DNA of 45,901 nucleotides from a virus: IMG/VR virus record IMGVR_UViG_3300048436_000028, positions 1 to 45,901 of that record; one strand, written 5' to 3'. The first letter of the stretch is position 1. Every line of letters starts with the position of its first letter. The translations under genes and the position numbers were made by a program. Of this stretch, positions 8,825-16,693 are shown piece after piece. The notes beneath the pieces were generated by a model. The model was not told the DNA's origin and made no database searches. It worked only from the letters and a program-made list of their open reading frames with translations.

Positions 8825-10960
8825 TTACCCCATTGAAGCTCCAAAAGCACCGCCGCGTCTTTTTGCATCGGCAATACTCATCATAGTTTCTTGTTTAATT
8901 CTCGGCAATAGAGTGTTCATTTCTTCCCGTACAGTTTGTGAAACCCCTGCGCTTACATTAATTACTTGGTTAATTATAGTTCCCTTACCGCTACTCATAG
9001 CATTTTTTGTATTGTGATGATTTAATACTGTAGATGCAGATTTAGGAACAATTAATTCAGCACCGCGCTCACCAACTATTTGTGGTTGCCCAGCACTAAG
9101 ACTACCACCACTAGCAGAATTTCCTATTTTACCTATAAAGTCACCAACGGGACCGCCTAGAGCATCTCCAATACCACCAAACATACCTGATAACGCTTTT
9201 TTTATGATATATGTTTTTATTGCTTCTCTAACCATTTCTCTCATTGTATTTTTGAAAGTATCTTTGAGTGTATCTAAATTAAATTTACCACTCATTGCCA
9301 TATCAGCTAAATCATTAGTCATTTTGTCAAAGGCTTGACTAGCCATATCGTGAAATTTTGCATAGATGGGGTTTAGCATTTCCATTTGATGTGCTAAATC
9401 TGCTAACGAACTACTCATTTGTTGCGCGCTTATATCTCCATTATTAAATGCGTTCATAACATCAATAGCATTTTGTCTTATTTGATTTTGCTGTTCTAAC
9501 AATGGCTCTGCAATACTTATACCATTTGCAATGCTTTCATTATGTTTATCTTTTAATTCCTTTTGCTCTTTTGCATCTGCAATCATTTGTTGAGATTGTG
9601 CTATTATTTCACGATTGTTTGCGAGTTCTATTAATTGACCCTTCATATCTTCCATAGAAAGTTTTGGAAATTGACTCTTTATGTTAAAAATATCTTGAGC
9701 CATTGCATGTGCTTCTATATCAAATTTTGATTTAGTTTGATTTGCTTTGACTTCTAATCTTGTTATTTCATTGATCTGTTCTTGTTTTTCTTCTAACAAA
9801 GATATTGCTTTTCTTTGTGCAATTAGGTCTTTATCCTCTACTTTTTTTTCTGGCTTTAATGAGTCTGTTGTTCTCTGTCTTTTTAAATCATCAATGTTTA
9901 AATCTCTTTGCAACTTCATTAATAACTTTTTTTGCTCCATTATTTCATTTGCAATAACTCGCATATTTTCTAAAGTACCAGAATCATTACCAAATTTTTC
10001 GTAGCCACTGCCATTATCAGCGTCTGCTTGAGTTGCTATAGAGTCATTAAGTTTATCAAATTTTGCTTCAAGTAATATAATTTCACTTTTTGTTTTTTTA
10101 ATTGCTTTGTCTAAAGGCATTTCTATAATACCCATATTTTGCAAAAAATTCTTTGTAGCGGCTGTAGCCATTTTTAAAGCCTGTATTACTTTTACTAATG
10201 ATGGCAAAAATATATCACCAAGTGCACCAGCTAATTCTGAAAATTCAGCTTTTAAGCCTCTCATAGAGTTTGCATAACTATCAGCAGTTCGCAATGCATC
10301 CCCTTGTGCGTCTGCAACTCCAGCAGTTATAAGATTTAATCTAGCTTGTACTTTTTGTGCATTTGTAGCTTCTCTTGTACCACCTTTTATACCCATAGTA
10401 AGCAATTCTTGCTTTAGCGTTGCTTCAGTAATAACAACCCCAAAACGCCTTACTGTTTCATGATTTCCGACCAAAGCACTTTGAAAAGCTTCCATTGTAG
10501 CTGTATCAGATGCATTATTAAAAGACGCTGTATCAACTGCAAGTTTAGTAAGTTCTACTGATAATTTTGCCGCTTCGCCACGAGCAAAGCCCATTGGAAC
10601 AAAAGTATCTTGAATTTTAGAAGCCATTCCTTCTAATTCATGCGTTGATCGACCAACAGCATCACCAAAAGCTTCTAATTCTGATACAACGCCTTGCCTA
10701 AACTTTCCAAAGACAACTTTGGATTTACCTTCCATTTCTTCAATATCTGATGAAAGGTTTATCATTGCTTTACCAGCAATAAAAGCTTGCCTAACCACAA
10801 CACCAACAGCAATAAGCTTAAATGCACCACCTAATTTTTTAAATGATGCACTTGCTTTGTTTGTGGTTCTTTGAACATCGCGCTCAACTTTTCTCAAGCC
10901 GCGTCTAAGGTCAGACATATCAGCTTCAATGCGAACTAGGAGTGTGTCTACAGTACTCAT
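8825..10960 (-). CDS. Tail tape measure protein
   Basis: This 711-residue protein starts one base into the stop of the chaperone extension (TAATG). The N-terminal region (LLVRIEADMSDLRRGLRKVE) and the following alanine-rich helices are typical of lambda-family tape measures. A hydrophobic segment near residues 45-65 and a glycine-rich one near 605-630 (MFGGIGDALGGPVGDFIG) could be membrane-active. Long charged coiled coil (about 275-520) fills the middle. The C-terminus has QPQIVGERGAELIVP, a tape-measure hallmark. At about 0.15 nm per residue it predicts a tail of roughly 105 nm, a family rule applied here, not a measurement. Confidence 0.9.
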   Translation of the reverse strand: MSTVDTLLVRIEADMSDLRRGLRKVERDVQRTTNKASASFKKLGGAFKLIAVGVVVRQAFIAGKAMINLSSDIEEMEGKSKVVFGKFRQGVVSELEAFGDAVGRSTHELEGMASKIQDTFVPMGFARGEAAKLSVELTKLAVDTASFNNASDTATMEAFQSALVGNHETVRRFGVVITEATLKQELLTMGIKGGTREATNAQKVQARLNLITAGVADAQGDALRTADSYANSMRGLKAEFSELAGALGDIFLPSLVKVIQALKMATAATKNFLQNMGIIEMPLDKAIKKTKSEIILLEAKFDKLNDSIATQADADNGSGYEKFGNDSGTLENMRVIANEIMEQKKLLMKLQRDLNIDDLKRQRTTDSLKPEKKVEDKDLIAQRKAISLLEEKQEQINEITRLEVKANQTKSKFDIEAHAMAQDIFNIKSQFPKLSMEDMKGQLIELANNREIIAQSQQMIADAKEQKELKDKHNESIANGISIAEPLLEQQNQIRQNAIDVMNAFNNGDISAQQMSSSLADLAHQMEMLNPIYAKFHDMASQAFDKMTNDLADMAMSGKFNLDTLKDTFKNTMREMVREAIKTYIIKKALSGMFGGIGDALGGPVGDFIGKIGNSASGGSLSAGQPQIVGERGAELIVPKSASTVLNHHNTKNAMSSGKGTIINQVINVSAGVSQTVREEMNTLLPRIKQETMMSIADAKRRGGAFGASMG

Positions 10961-11181
10961 TAGTCAGGATACCTTTCCATCATGTCGTCTAACTCTGGTT
11001 TTCCAAGAGGCGGCGATGTTCCTCCAGAATGAAAATCAGCAAATCCATTTAGTGCGGCGTTAAACTCTATCATGCTCATGTCCCAGAAATCTTTTGGTCT
11101 CATTTGCATTTTCCCTAGTGCGATTTTCATATAATCGTCCCAAGGAAATTCGTATGACGTTACACTGTCGCCTCTTTTAAG
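10960..11181 (-). CDS. Tail assembly chaperone, -1 frameshift extension (Phage_TAC_6-like)
   Basis: This frame continues from the upstream chaperone after a -1 shift at GGGAAAC (11187-11181) and encodes 73 residues up to a TAA at 10962-10960. Contents include FPWDDYMKIALGKMQMRPKD and FWDMSMIEFNAALNGF, the hallmark of the small GTA-type second chaperone (PF09550-like). The frame has no good independent start. The first ATG, at 11130, lies inside the conserved domain, after FPWDDY, and lacks a clear ribosome site, which supports expression as a fusion of about 180 residues. The tape measure start overlaps its stop. It matches the lambda G/GT arrangement. Confidence 0.8.
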   Translation of the reverse strand, partial: LKRGDSVTSYEFPWDDYMKIALGKMQMRPKDFWDMSMIEFNAALNGFADFHSGGTSPPLGKPELDDMMERYPD

Positions 11182-11501
11182 TTTCCCTCATCTTGCCCAC
11201 CGCCCAATGAGACTGATAAAATTTCTCCTACTGCCTTCATAGCATCAGCTAAACCAGCATCCCAAACAGAACTTTGAATATCTTTTATGGTAACATCGTT
11301 TCCACCAGCCCTAATAATCGGCAATAAAATATTACACATTTGGCTGGTAGTAAGGTCGCCATCAGATAATTTTTGCAAAACTTTTAAAATACCTGTACCA
11401 CAAGCATCTTCAATTTTTGCTAGTCCGTCCATTGTTACTCTGGAGTTCCACGTCTTTTCCCCCAGACTTATCTTCATTTCGCCCTTTTTTGGATTTGTCA
11501 T
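11160..11501 (-). CDS. Tail assembly chaperone, GTA-type (Phage_TAC_11-like)
   Basis: This 113-residue protein resembles GTA family tail chaperones: MKISLGEKTWNSRVTMDGLA, an IEDACGTGILKVLQKL helix, and ILLPIIRAGGND. An AGGT site precedes the ATG at 11501; a second ATG at 11477 (MKISLG) is also possible. In-frame near its end is G-GGA-AAC, a canonical -1 slippery heptamer, so a fraction of ribosomes should shift into the downstream frame to make a longer form. Its first 92 bases overlap the end of the upstream gene in another frame. It is expected to bind the tape measure during tail assembly. Confidence 0.82.
   Translation of the reverse strand: MTNPKKGEMKISLGEKTWNSRVTMDGLAKIEDACGTGILKVLQKLSDGDLTTSQMCNILLPIIRAGGNDVTIKDIQSSVWDAGLADAMKAVGEILSVSLGGGQDEGNLKEATV
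11181..11187 (-). other. Programmed -1 ribosomal frameshift site GGGAAAC
   Basis: On the minus strand the heptamer reads G GGA AAC in the frame of the upstream chaperone, exactly the X XXY YYZ register for tandem slippage. The zero-frame stop comes six codons later (TAA at 11162-11160). The -1 frame is open from a TGA just before the heptamer to 10960 and encodes a recognisable second chaperone domain. Lambda uses GGGAAAG at the same place. I did not identify a firm downstream stimulatory structure. Confidence 0.8.
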
Positions 11502-11706
11502 TCTTGACCTCTTTCGCGTTTATTAAAAATATTTCGTTTCTTTGTGCTACATCTATAGCTTCTGTAACTTCCCAAACTACTGAACCCACCTTGAAGGTGT
11601 TTCCAACTTCAAGGCTTGAGGAGCAAGGTATTGAGAAGGTTGAGCCTTGAGCATGGCAAACATAATTTTCACCATCTATATTAACAGTAAGTGTTTCCCA
11701 AGCCAT
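11410..11706 (-). CDS. Small tail-region protein, unknown function
   Basis: This 98-residue protein sits between the tail tube and the tail chaperone. AAAGGAGA precedes its ATG. Residues 1-66 look like a compact beta domain (MAWETLTVNIDGENYVCHAQ, then NTFKVGSVVWEVTEA). The last 30 residues are lysine-, asparagine- and serine-rich, likely disordered, and overlap the start of the chaperone gene by 92 bases in another frame. The overlapped tail looks like sequence shaped by the other frame. No family is recognised. Confidence 0.65.
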   Translation of the reverse strand: MAWETLTVNIDGENYVCHAQGSTFSIPCSSSLEVGNTFKVGSVVWEVTEAIDVAQRNEIFLINAKEVKNDKSKKGRNEDKSGGKDVELQSNNGRTSKN

Positions 11707-11718
11707 GCTTAGTCTCCT

Positions 11719-12144
11719 TTATGCGGCTGTAAAGGCGAATGCACCACTGTTTTCAAGTGTTACTGAATATGTAGCTTCGCCATTATGTTCACCAGTATAT
11801 TCTAGCGATGCAACCATGAATTTTCCTTTGTATGTACCAAAATCAGGTATAACAATTTCAAAATTTGCAAAGTTTGCACCTCCAAAAGCATTTTTAAGCG
11901 TTGTTTCTGAAGCCGCATCTGTAAATACGCCAGAACCAGAGACAGAACACGTTTGTATCCCACCATTTGCCAAGAGTTCACGAACTCCAGAGCTATCTTT
12001 AGTTGTTACATCAACTGCTTCATCATTCATACTAATACCAGTAGAACGTAAACCGCCAACTGTTGTGTATGTATCTGAAGCTGGTGCCGCAGTAGCATCT
12101 GCGCCAATTTTTAGTAGTAGGGCTGAACCTTTTTGAGCCGCCAT
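11719..12144 (-). CDS. Major tail tube protein (TP901-1-like)
   Basis: This 141-residue protein is typical in length and position for siphovirus tail tube subunits. It contains MAAQKGSALLLKIG, a TYTTVGGLRSTGISMNDEAV strand pair, VDVTTKDSSGVRELL, and ends with a SYSVTLENSGAF-like strand. These are features of the TP901-1/HK97 gp6-type tube family (the VDVTTKDS motif is characteristic). It follows the tail terminator (12157-12561) and precedes the chaperone genes. It should polymerise into the tail tube around the tape measure. Confidence 0.88.
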   Translation of the reverse strand: MAAQKGSALLLKIGADATAAPASDTYTTVGGLRSTGISMNDEAVDVTTKDSSGVRELLANGGIQTCSVSGSGVFTDAASETTLKNAFGGANFANFEIVIPDFGTYKGKFMVASLEYTGEHNGEATYSVTLENSGAFAFTAA

Positions 12145-12156
12145 GATTTATACTCC

Positions 12157-12561
12157 TTAGTTATCAAACACTACAGCGCGAAACCTCATAACTCCGTGCC
12201 GTGTAATTCCGTCTTGTTCCTCTAATGTATTACTAAACTCCTGTCTAATATTAACCAAAGAGGCTCCTGTTACTGTTATAGCAGTATTATGAAGCTTTTC
12301 ATAGACCGATTGCATTATCTCTTTAATTTCTCGTCTGCCTCTATATTGAGACCATGCGTGAAGTGTAAGAGTATGTTCAACCCCATCTAATGTTTTTGTA
12401 TCATTATTAATTGCTGTTTCTTCGCCAATAACGACATATGGATATACAGAACCCTCTGGAACATCATCATACACAGGTACATTTGCACTACCTATACCAG
12501 ATACATTTCCATTTAATGCTGTAAAAATTGCTTTTTGTAATTCCCAAGAATGCAAAGACAT
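12157..12561 (-). CDS. Tail completion / terminator protein (DUF3168-like)
   Basis: This 134-residue protein matches the DUF3168 pattern: an N-terminal helix (LQKAIFTALNG), VPVYDDVPEGSVYPYVVIGE, and a HTLTLHAWSQYRGRREIKEI segment. Gene order (connector, HK97 gp10-like, this gene, tail tube) is the standard one for tail terminators, which cap the tube at the head-proximal end. It overlaps the upstream gene by one base. The assignment is strong by motif and order. Confidence 0.85.
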   Translation of the reverse strand: MSLHSWELQKAIFTALNGNVSGIGSANVPVYDDVPEGSVYPYVVIGEETAINNDTKTLDGVEHTLTLHAWSQYRGRREIKEIMQSVYEKLHNTAITVTGASLVNIRQEFSNTLEEQDGITRHGVMRFRAVVFDN

Positions 12562-12971
12562 TAAACACCCCTTGCTTTTATTTTGCGATACATAGATTTT
12601 ATTTTAGGTCTATTTTCTTCTAATGCTGGTTGCATAAACGGCCTTGCTCTCATTTTGCTTGTGCCAAACTCTAAATATTCAGAATAATCTGCGCGACTTT
12701 CTACATCACAACCCAATTTATCTGTATCATATATTGCGAATATATTACTTGCTAAAAACCCAGTATCAGTATTTGGCGGCTGTCCTTCTGCGGATGCAGT
12801 ATGGCTTCCGTATGTTCTGCCACCACTACTTGAGGATTGTATAGATTTAACTGCTGTATTTCGAACTATTTGACCAGCCATAGATATAACTTGCTGTGTA
12901 AGCTTGTTGTATTGACTATCTGCTGACCTATATTTTTTTGTTCGCCTTGCTACTCGAAATTTGATGCTCAT
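12561..12971 (-). CDS. HK97 gp10-like neck protein
   Basis: This 136-residue basic protein has the pattern of the HK97 gp10 family: helical N-terminus, a central GGRTYGSHTASAEGQPPNTDTGFLA segment (bases about 12795-12840 on the minus strand) and YSEYLEFGTSKMRARPFMQP near the end. The EFGT-x-x-M-x-ARPFMxPA motif is diagnostic. It overlaps both neighbours by 1-4 bases. It is probably a head-tail joining component that acts with the completion protein. Confidence 0.87.
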   Translation of the reverse strand: MSIKFRVARRTKKYRSADSQYNKLTQQVISMAGQIVRNTAVKSIQSSSSGGRTYGSHTASAEGQPPNTDTGFLASNIFAIYDTDKLGCDVESRADYSEYLEFGTSKMRARPFMQPALEENRPKIKSMYRKIKARGV

Positions 12972-13318
12972 GTTGCAATCCCCTCAATACAGGTAATTTC
13001 AAGATATTTATTTTTATTATCTACATTCACAACGCTTTGAATATTAAATATTCTAGTTTCTTGTTTGCCTGAATTAATAAATTCATACATTATTCTATCT
13101 GCAAAGCTTAAATTTTTTCTAAATCTTATTTTAATTACGTGAGTAGTTGGTTGCTCAATTTGGTCGCCAAATAATCTTTTGTTACCAGATTTTGTTGTAA
13201 TAGCACCGTAAACAGTAGCAAATGTAGTCCAAGCAGTAATTGCATTAGAGCCGCCACCATCAGATGCAACAGTTTTTTTCTGCAATTGCAATCTGTGACG
13301 CATTCTTCCTACTGACAT
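12968..13318 (-). CDS. Head-tail adaptor (head closure, SPP1 gp16-like)
   Basis: This 116-residue protein begins MSVGRMRHRLQLQKKTVASD and contains WTTFATVYGAITTKSGNK, then THVIKIRFRKNLSFADRI, matching the phage head-tail joining family (PF05521). It sits between the phiE125 gp8-like connector and the gp10-like protein, overlapping both by a few bases. It likely forms the ring that closes the head and docks the tail. Confidence 0.88.
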   Translation of the reverse strand: MSVGRMRHRLQLQKKTVASDGGGSNAITAWTTFATVYGAITTKSGNKRLFGDQIEQPTTHVIKIRFRKNLSFADRIMYEFINSGKQETRIFNIQSVVNVDNKNKYLEITCIEGIAT

Positions 13319-13992
13319 TATGAAATCCCAGACGTAATAACTGAATTATAAGGCGTAGAACCAAATCTTAAAATTCTATACGGGTCGAGTAGTGCCGACA
13401 AAGTAGATGGAGGTTGCGGAGCAACACTTCCCTCAAAGTCTCCACGATTTTCATAAAGGAAAGTCACATATTGTAAAATTGCAAGTCTGATTGCTTCAGG
13501 AACACTAGAACCATTTGTTCCATATCCCACAGTAAAGTTTATCTCAAGACCATTAAAAGTTCTCATGTCAGTTGGGTATGTGCCACCGTCCCTTAAAACA
13601 ATCCTAGCTGGCTCTGAATAAGTATCAACATAGTAATTTGAAGCTGCCCAAAGGTTCTGTGTATCATCATCAGAGTAATACTTAATGCTTTCAACCGAAA
13701 TAACAGGATTTGCCGCAAGCTCAATATGGCTTGATAGAGGCCTACTGTAGTGTCCGGTACGCATACCCTCCCAAAGAGGCGTATCAAGCTCACGCGCCCC
13801 ATCCAGCATCATCTGACACGTTCTACTGATAAAGAACCTATTAGTGTAATTTTCAGCCCAATCAGTACCAGCCTGAATATAGCTTCGCACTTGGCTATCA
13901 TCCACATCATCATCAAGTCGTAGGTGTTGACGCGCCTCAATTCTGCTAACAGGCGTTATAGCTGGATTAGCAATAATTTTTAAACCACTCAT
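13318..13992 (-). CDS. Head-tail connector (gp6 / phiE125 gp8-like)
   Basis: This 224-residue protein contains ITPVSRIEARQHLRLDDDVD, then QVRSYIQAGTDWAENYTNRF, the signature of phage connector proteins that bind the portal. Later parts have LPLSSHIELAANPVISVESI-type strands, a GLEINFTVGYGT element and a C-terminal AIRLAILQYVTFLYENRGDF helix. It follows the capsid gene and a small protein. It probably forms the first adaptor ring under the portal. Confidence 0.87.
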   Translation of the reverse strand: MSGLKIIANPAITPVSRIEARQHLRLDDDVDDSQVRSYIQAGTDWAENYTNRFFISRTCQMMLDGARELDTPLWEGMRTGHYSRPLSSHIELAANPVISVESIKYYSDDDTQNLWAASNYYVDTYSEPARIVLRDGGTYPTDMRTFNGLEINFTVGYGTNGSSVPEAIRLAILQYVTFLYENRGDFEGSVAPQPPSTLSALLDPYRILRFGSTPYNSVITSGIS

Positions 13993-14011
13993 TCGCCTGT
14001 CTCCGTTTTAA

Positions 14012-14338
14012 TTATATATTTATTTTCTTATTGTTAACTTTAGATTTTTTTGGCTTTTTTGGGGATTTTCCACCCACCCAAGCTTCATTTACATCAGGTG
14101 TAGATGGGTCATCAGCTTTTAATTTTCCTGATGCAGTTCTAGCTCTAACTGCTTTTGTTTCTGTTGGATTAGCGTTTCCGCCTATCTCATAAGCTACGCC
14201 CATATCAACGAAGCTTTTAAAAATTTCTTCTTGCCACTTACCTTGTGACTTATACTCTTTACCGATTTCGAATGTTGCTGTCTCCGCACCATCTTCTCTA
14301 GTAATTCCAATTTGCGATTTACTCATAGTAATTTTCAT
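14012..14338 (-). CDS. Small protein next to the capsid gene, unknown function
   Basis: This 108-residue protein lies directly downstream of the major capsid gene. The N-terminal half (GAETATFEIGKEYKSQGKWQ) looks like a small beta domain; the C-terminal 35 residues are rich in lysine, proline and serine (KSPKKPKKSKVNNKK) and likely disordered. The position suits a decoration, stabilising or connector-associated protein, but no family is recognised. A GC-rich hairpin separates it from the capsid gene, so it may be made in lower amount. Confidence 0.6.
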   Translation of the reverse strand: MKITMSKSQIGITREDGAETATFEIGKEYKSQGKWQEEIFKSFVDMGVAYEIGGNANPTETKAVRARTASGKLKADDPSTPDVNEAWVGGKSPKKPKKSKVNNKKINI

Positions 14339-14362
14339 TTGGGTGCTCCCTTATTGAAAGTT

Positions 14363-14380
14363 GGGGGGCGTTAACCCCCC
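14363..14380 (-). terminator. GC hairpin after the capsid gene
   Basis: On the minus strand, GGGGGG-TTAACG-CCCCCC directly follows the capsid stop and is then followed by AACTTTC. A strong six G:C stem with a short loop but only a weak T tract suggests partial termination or 3' end protection of capsid mRNA, allowing capsid to be made in excess over connector genes. Confidence 0.55.
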
Positions 14381-14388
14381 GACCATTA

Positions 14389-15612
14389 TTATGATGTAGC
14401 GTGTTTAAGAACGCGCATTGCTTCTGCCAATACAACTTCACCACCAACACGGCGACGAGCTAGATAACGGACGTTACCAACTTGTGCTTGTGAGTATGGG
14501 TCACGAAGAACTGATAAAGCTACACGATCAACAATCATATATCCGCGACGGAAGTCACCGAAGAATACTGATTTTGCACCAGAAGCCGCATCAGCAACAT
14601 CAGGACACTCAAGATATGGTGAACCTAAGATTGTGTTTGGCAAGCCAGACTGACCAGAGAAACCAGTTTGGAAGATGTACTGACCAGCAGTATCTTTCAA
14701 TTTACGGATTGCACCTAGTGTTGAGCGATTAAGCATGAATGTAGCATTGTTTGCATAATCTGTTTTAAGATCATGTACCAAATCCATTAGGTTATCTGTT
14801 GTGATAGCCGCTGTCGCCGCACCTGTAGCTGTGTGTGCTACTGTTGTGCCATCAGCAATACCTGTTGGTTTGTTTGTGCCATTACCAGAAATAAACGCCG
14901 CGCCTTCTGCTTTTGCAAACTGTTCAGCAAATTCTTGGTTCATTTCAGCTTCAAGATTGAAAACACTATCTTCAAGTAACATACCAGAAATATCCACTCT
15001 CGCGTATAATTCATGTGTTGGGATAGTATTTAAAGAAGTTGTGTAACCAGTTGTCTCTGCACGAGTACCAGTTTCAGCAGTCCAAGCCGCCGCAAATGTT
15101 GCAGTTTTGCTAGGAACTTCAATTTCTTTATTTGAAGTTTGACGAACACGAGCAACAGAACGTACAGGAGAAATCTCAGTAATTACTTTGATTAACTCAT
15201 TTACATACTCAGCTGGTGCTAGATTACCAGCAGTAGCCGCAGTGCCAACAGTCAAAGCTTTCACTTCTTCTGGTGCCATGTTTTGCTCACCTTTACGCAT
15301 AAAGCTGTCCCAAGCTTTTAGGGATAAATCAACTTCTTTAGCTTCCATCATGTTAGCTGGACGCTTTAGCATTGTTTCGATTTCATTTAACTTTGCTTCG
15401 AAACCTTCAGCGTGCTTTTGCTGTTGTGTCAAATTTTGGTTAATGTCCTCAAATTTGTCCATATCTGCTTCGATACGAGCAAGTTTAGCTTCAGTTTCGC
15501 CATCAGCAGAACCTTTAGCTTCGATTTGAGCCAAACGATCATCATTTACTTTTTTGAATTCTTCAAAAGCACCTGACATCGCTTCTACGGCTGTTTTTAC
15601 TTGATCTTCCAT
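14389..15612 (-). CDS. Major capsid protein (HK97 fold)
   Basis: This 407-residue protein has the HK97 layout. Residues 1 to about 100 are a charged coiled-coil scaffold region (delta domain), then a linker (FMRKGEQNMAPEEVKALTVG), where the prohead protease would cut. The shell domain follows from about 120 (TAATAGNLAPAEYVNELIKV, RSVARVRQTSNKEIEVPSK, AAWTAETGTRAETTGYTT), with TFMLNRSTLGAIRKLKD and FFGDFRRGYMIVDRVALSVL near the C-terminus. It lies directly after the prohead protease gene. No lysine-asparagine crosslinking can be inferred from sequence alone. Confidence 0.95.
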   Translation of the reverse strand: MEDQVKTAVEAMSGAFEEFKKVNDDRLAQIEAKGSADGETEAKLARIEADMDKFEDINQNLTQQQKHAEGFEAKLNEIETMLKRPANMMEAKEVDLSLKAWDSFMRKGEQNMAPEEVKALTVGTAATAGNLAPAEYVNELIKVITEISPVRSVARVRQTSNKEIEVPSKTATFAAAWTAETGTRAETTGYTTSLNTIPTHELYARVDISGMLLEDSVFNLEAEMNQEFAEQFAKAEGAAFISGNGTNKPTGIADGTTVAHTATGAATAAITTDNLMDLVHDLKTDYANNATFMLNRSTLGAIRKLKDTAGQYIFQTGFSGQSGLPNTILGSPYLECPDVADAASGAKSVFFGDFRRGYMIVDRVALSVLRDPYSQAQVGNVRYLARRRVGGEVVLAEAMRVLKHATS

Positions 15613-15630
15613 TTGGTAGACCCTTTCCGT

Positions 15631-16347
15631 TTAAGTTTTAAGGATGTTGGTAAGGCTGTTTAGAGCCTCAAGGACTTTAGGCGTTTCCTCTTTTACAGCA
15701 TCCCGCTGTTCAAGTGCCTTGGAAACAGCATTTGCCGCCGCCTTTGCTTCATTGCGTGATAGGCTTCCTTCATCCCGAAAGAATGTTTCCCATTCACGCA
15801 CCGAGCGTTCTGTGCCTTTTACCGCTTGAACCCTTGCGCGTGGGTTCATTGGAAAAGTAACAGCAGAAATTTCCATTAAATCAACTGATTTAAGTCTGCG
15901 AGTTTTGCCCTTCTCGTCGTAATCGACATATTTAGGCTCTACACGGTATCCTATAGACAATCCATCAAGTGCGCCCATCTTCATGAGTTCATGCACCTCA
16001 CGGCCTCTCTGTGTGCCCATAGCAAGCCGACCTTTGACCTTTAAGCCACGATCATCTTCAATTATTTCATCGAATACACCAATAGGCTCGTCTGATTTAT
16101 GTTGATATAATAATTTAACGGCTTTCGCGCCTTTGCGTCCGATTGATTTAGCAAACGCACCCTTTTCAATAATATCGCCACCTAAGTCTTTATTACCAAA
16201 AATAGACCCATATCCAGAAAATTCACCTTCATTTTCTTCGTTATCTTGTGCCTTAATTTCAAAAGATACATCAACGCGGCCATCTTCAAATTTAGTTTCA
16301 AGACCAGAGGGTGTTATCTCTTGGTCAATTTGGTTTGCGTCATCCAT
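15631..16347 (-). CDS. Prohead maturation protease (HK97 gp4-like, S78)
   Basis: This 238-residue protein has the caudovirus prohead protease pattern: FSGYGSIFGNKDLGGDII, then LYQHKSDEPIG with the likely catalytic His at about 83, and GALDGLSIGYRV with the likely Ser at about 131. The C-terminal 60 residues are charged and helical (EAKAAANAVSKALEQRD) and may be removed. GAGGTCAG precedes the ATG. It cuts the capsid scaffold domain before DNA packaging. A 154-base intergenic region upstream (16348-16501) is AT-rich and may hold the late promoter; I cannot name precise boxes. Confidence 0.92.
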   Translation of the reverse strand: MDDANQIDQEITPSGLETKFEDGRVDVSFEIKAQDNEENEGEFSGYGSIFGNKDLGGDIIEKGAFAKSIGRKGAKAVKLLYQHKSDEPIGVFDEIIEDDRGLKVKGRLAMGTQRGREVHELMKMGALDGLSIGYRVEPKYVDYDEKGKTRRLKSVDLMEISAVTFPMNPRARVQAVKGTERSVREWETFFRDEGSLSRNEAKAAANAVSKALEQRDAVKEETPKVLEALNSLTNILKT

Positions 16348-16501
16348 ACTCTGACCTCTTTACTTTCGTTTAAGCTGTTAACATCACCTGATATTTTAAC
16401 TCATTCTTTAAATAGTTTAAATCATCTAAATTAAACTTTGAAACATATATAACACATTTATAGAGTATTTTGAATGGTTTGTTAATCCCTTATAAAAAAT
16501 G

Positions 16502-16693
16502 TTAATAAATAGCCTCTACACCAATTCGTACAGGGATTAAGGGTGTATTATTATCTATAGCTTCGTTAAGCTTTTCTAATTTATCGAAAGTATTACCAAA
16601 AGTTCTATTAATTATTGGCTCATGTCCAAATTTATCTATATATTCTTTTAACGCATCATCATAAATTTTATTAAAGTTAAATTTTTCAACCAT
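16502..16693 (-). CDS. Small protein coupled to the Mu F-zincin gene
   Basis: This 63-residue protein starts 8 bases inside the end of the minor head protein gene (16686-18227). It contains YIDKFGHEPIINRTFGNTFD and has no signal peptide. Its tight coupling to a gene carrying a zincin protease domain raises the possibility that it restrains or accompanies that domain, but nothing in the sequence proves this. No family is recognised. Confidence 0.6.
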   Translation of the reverse strand: MVEKFNFNKIYDDALKEYIDKFGHEPIINRTFGNTFDKLEKLNEAIDNNTPLIPVRIGVEAIY

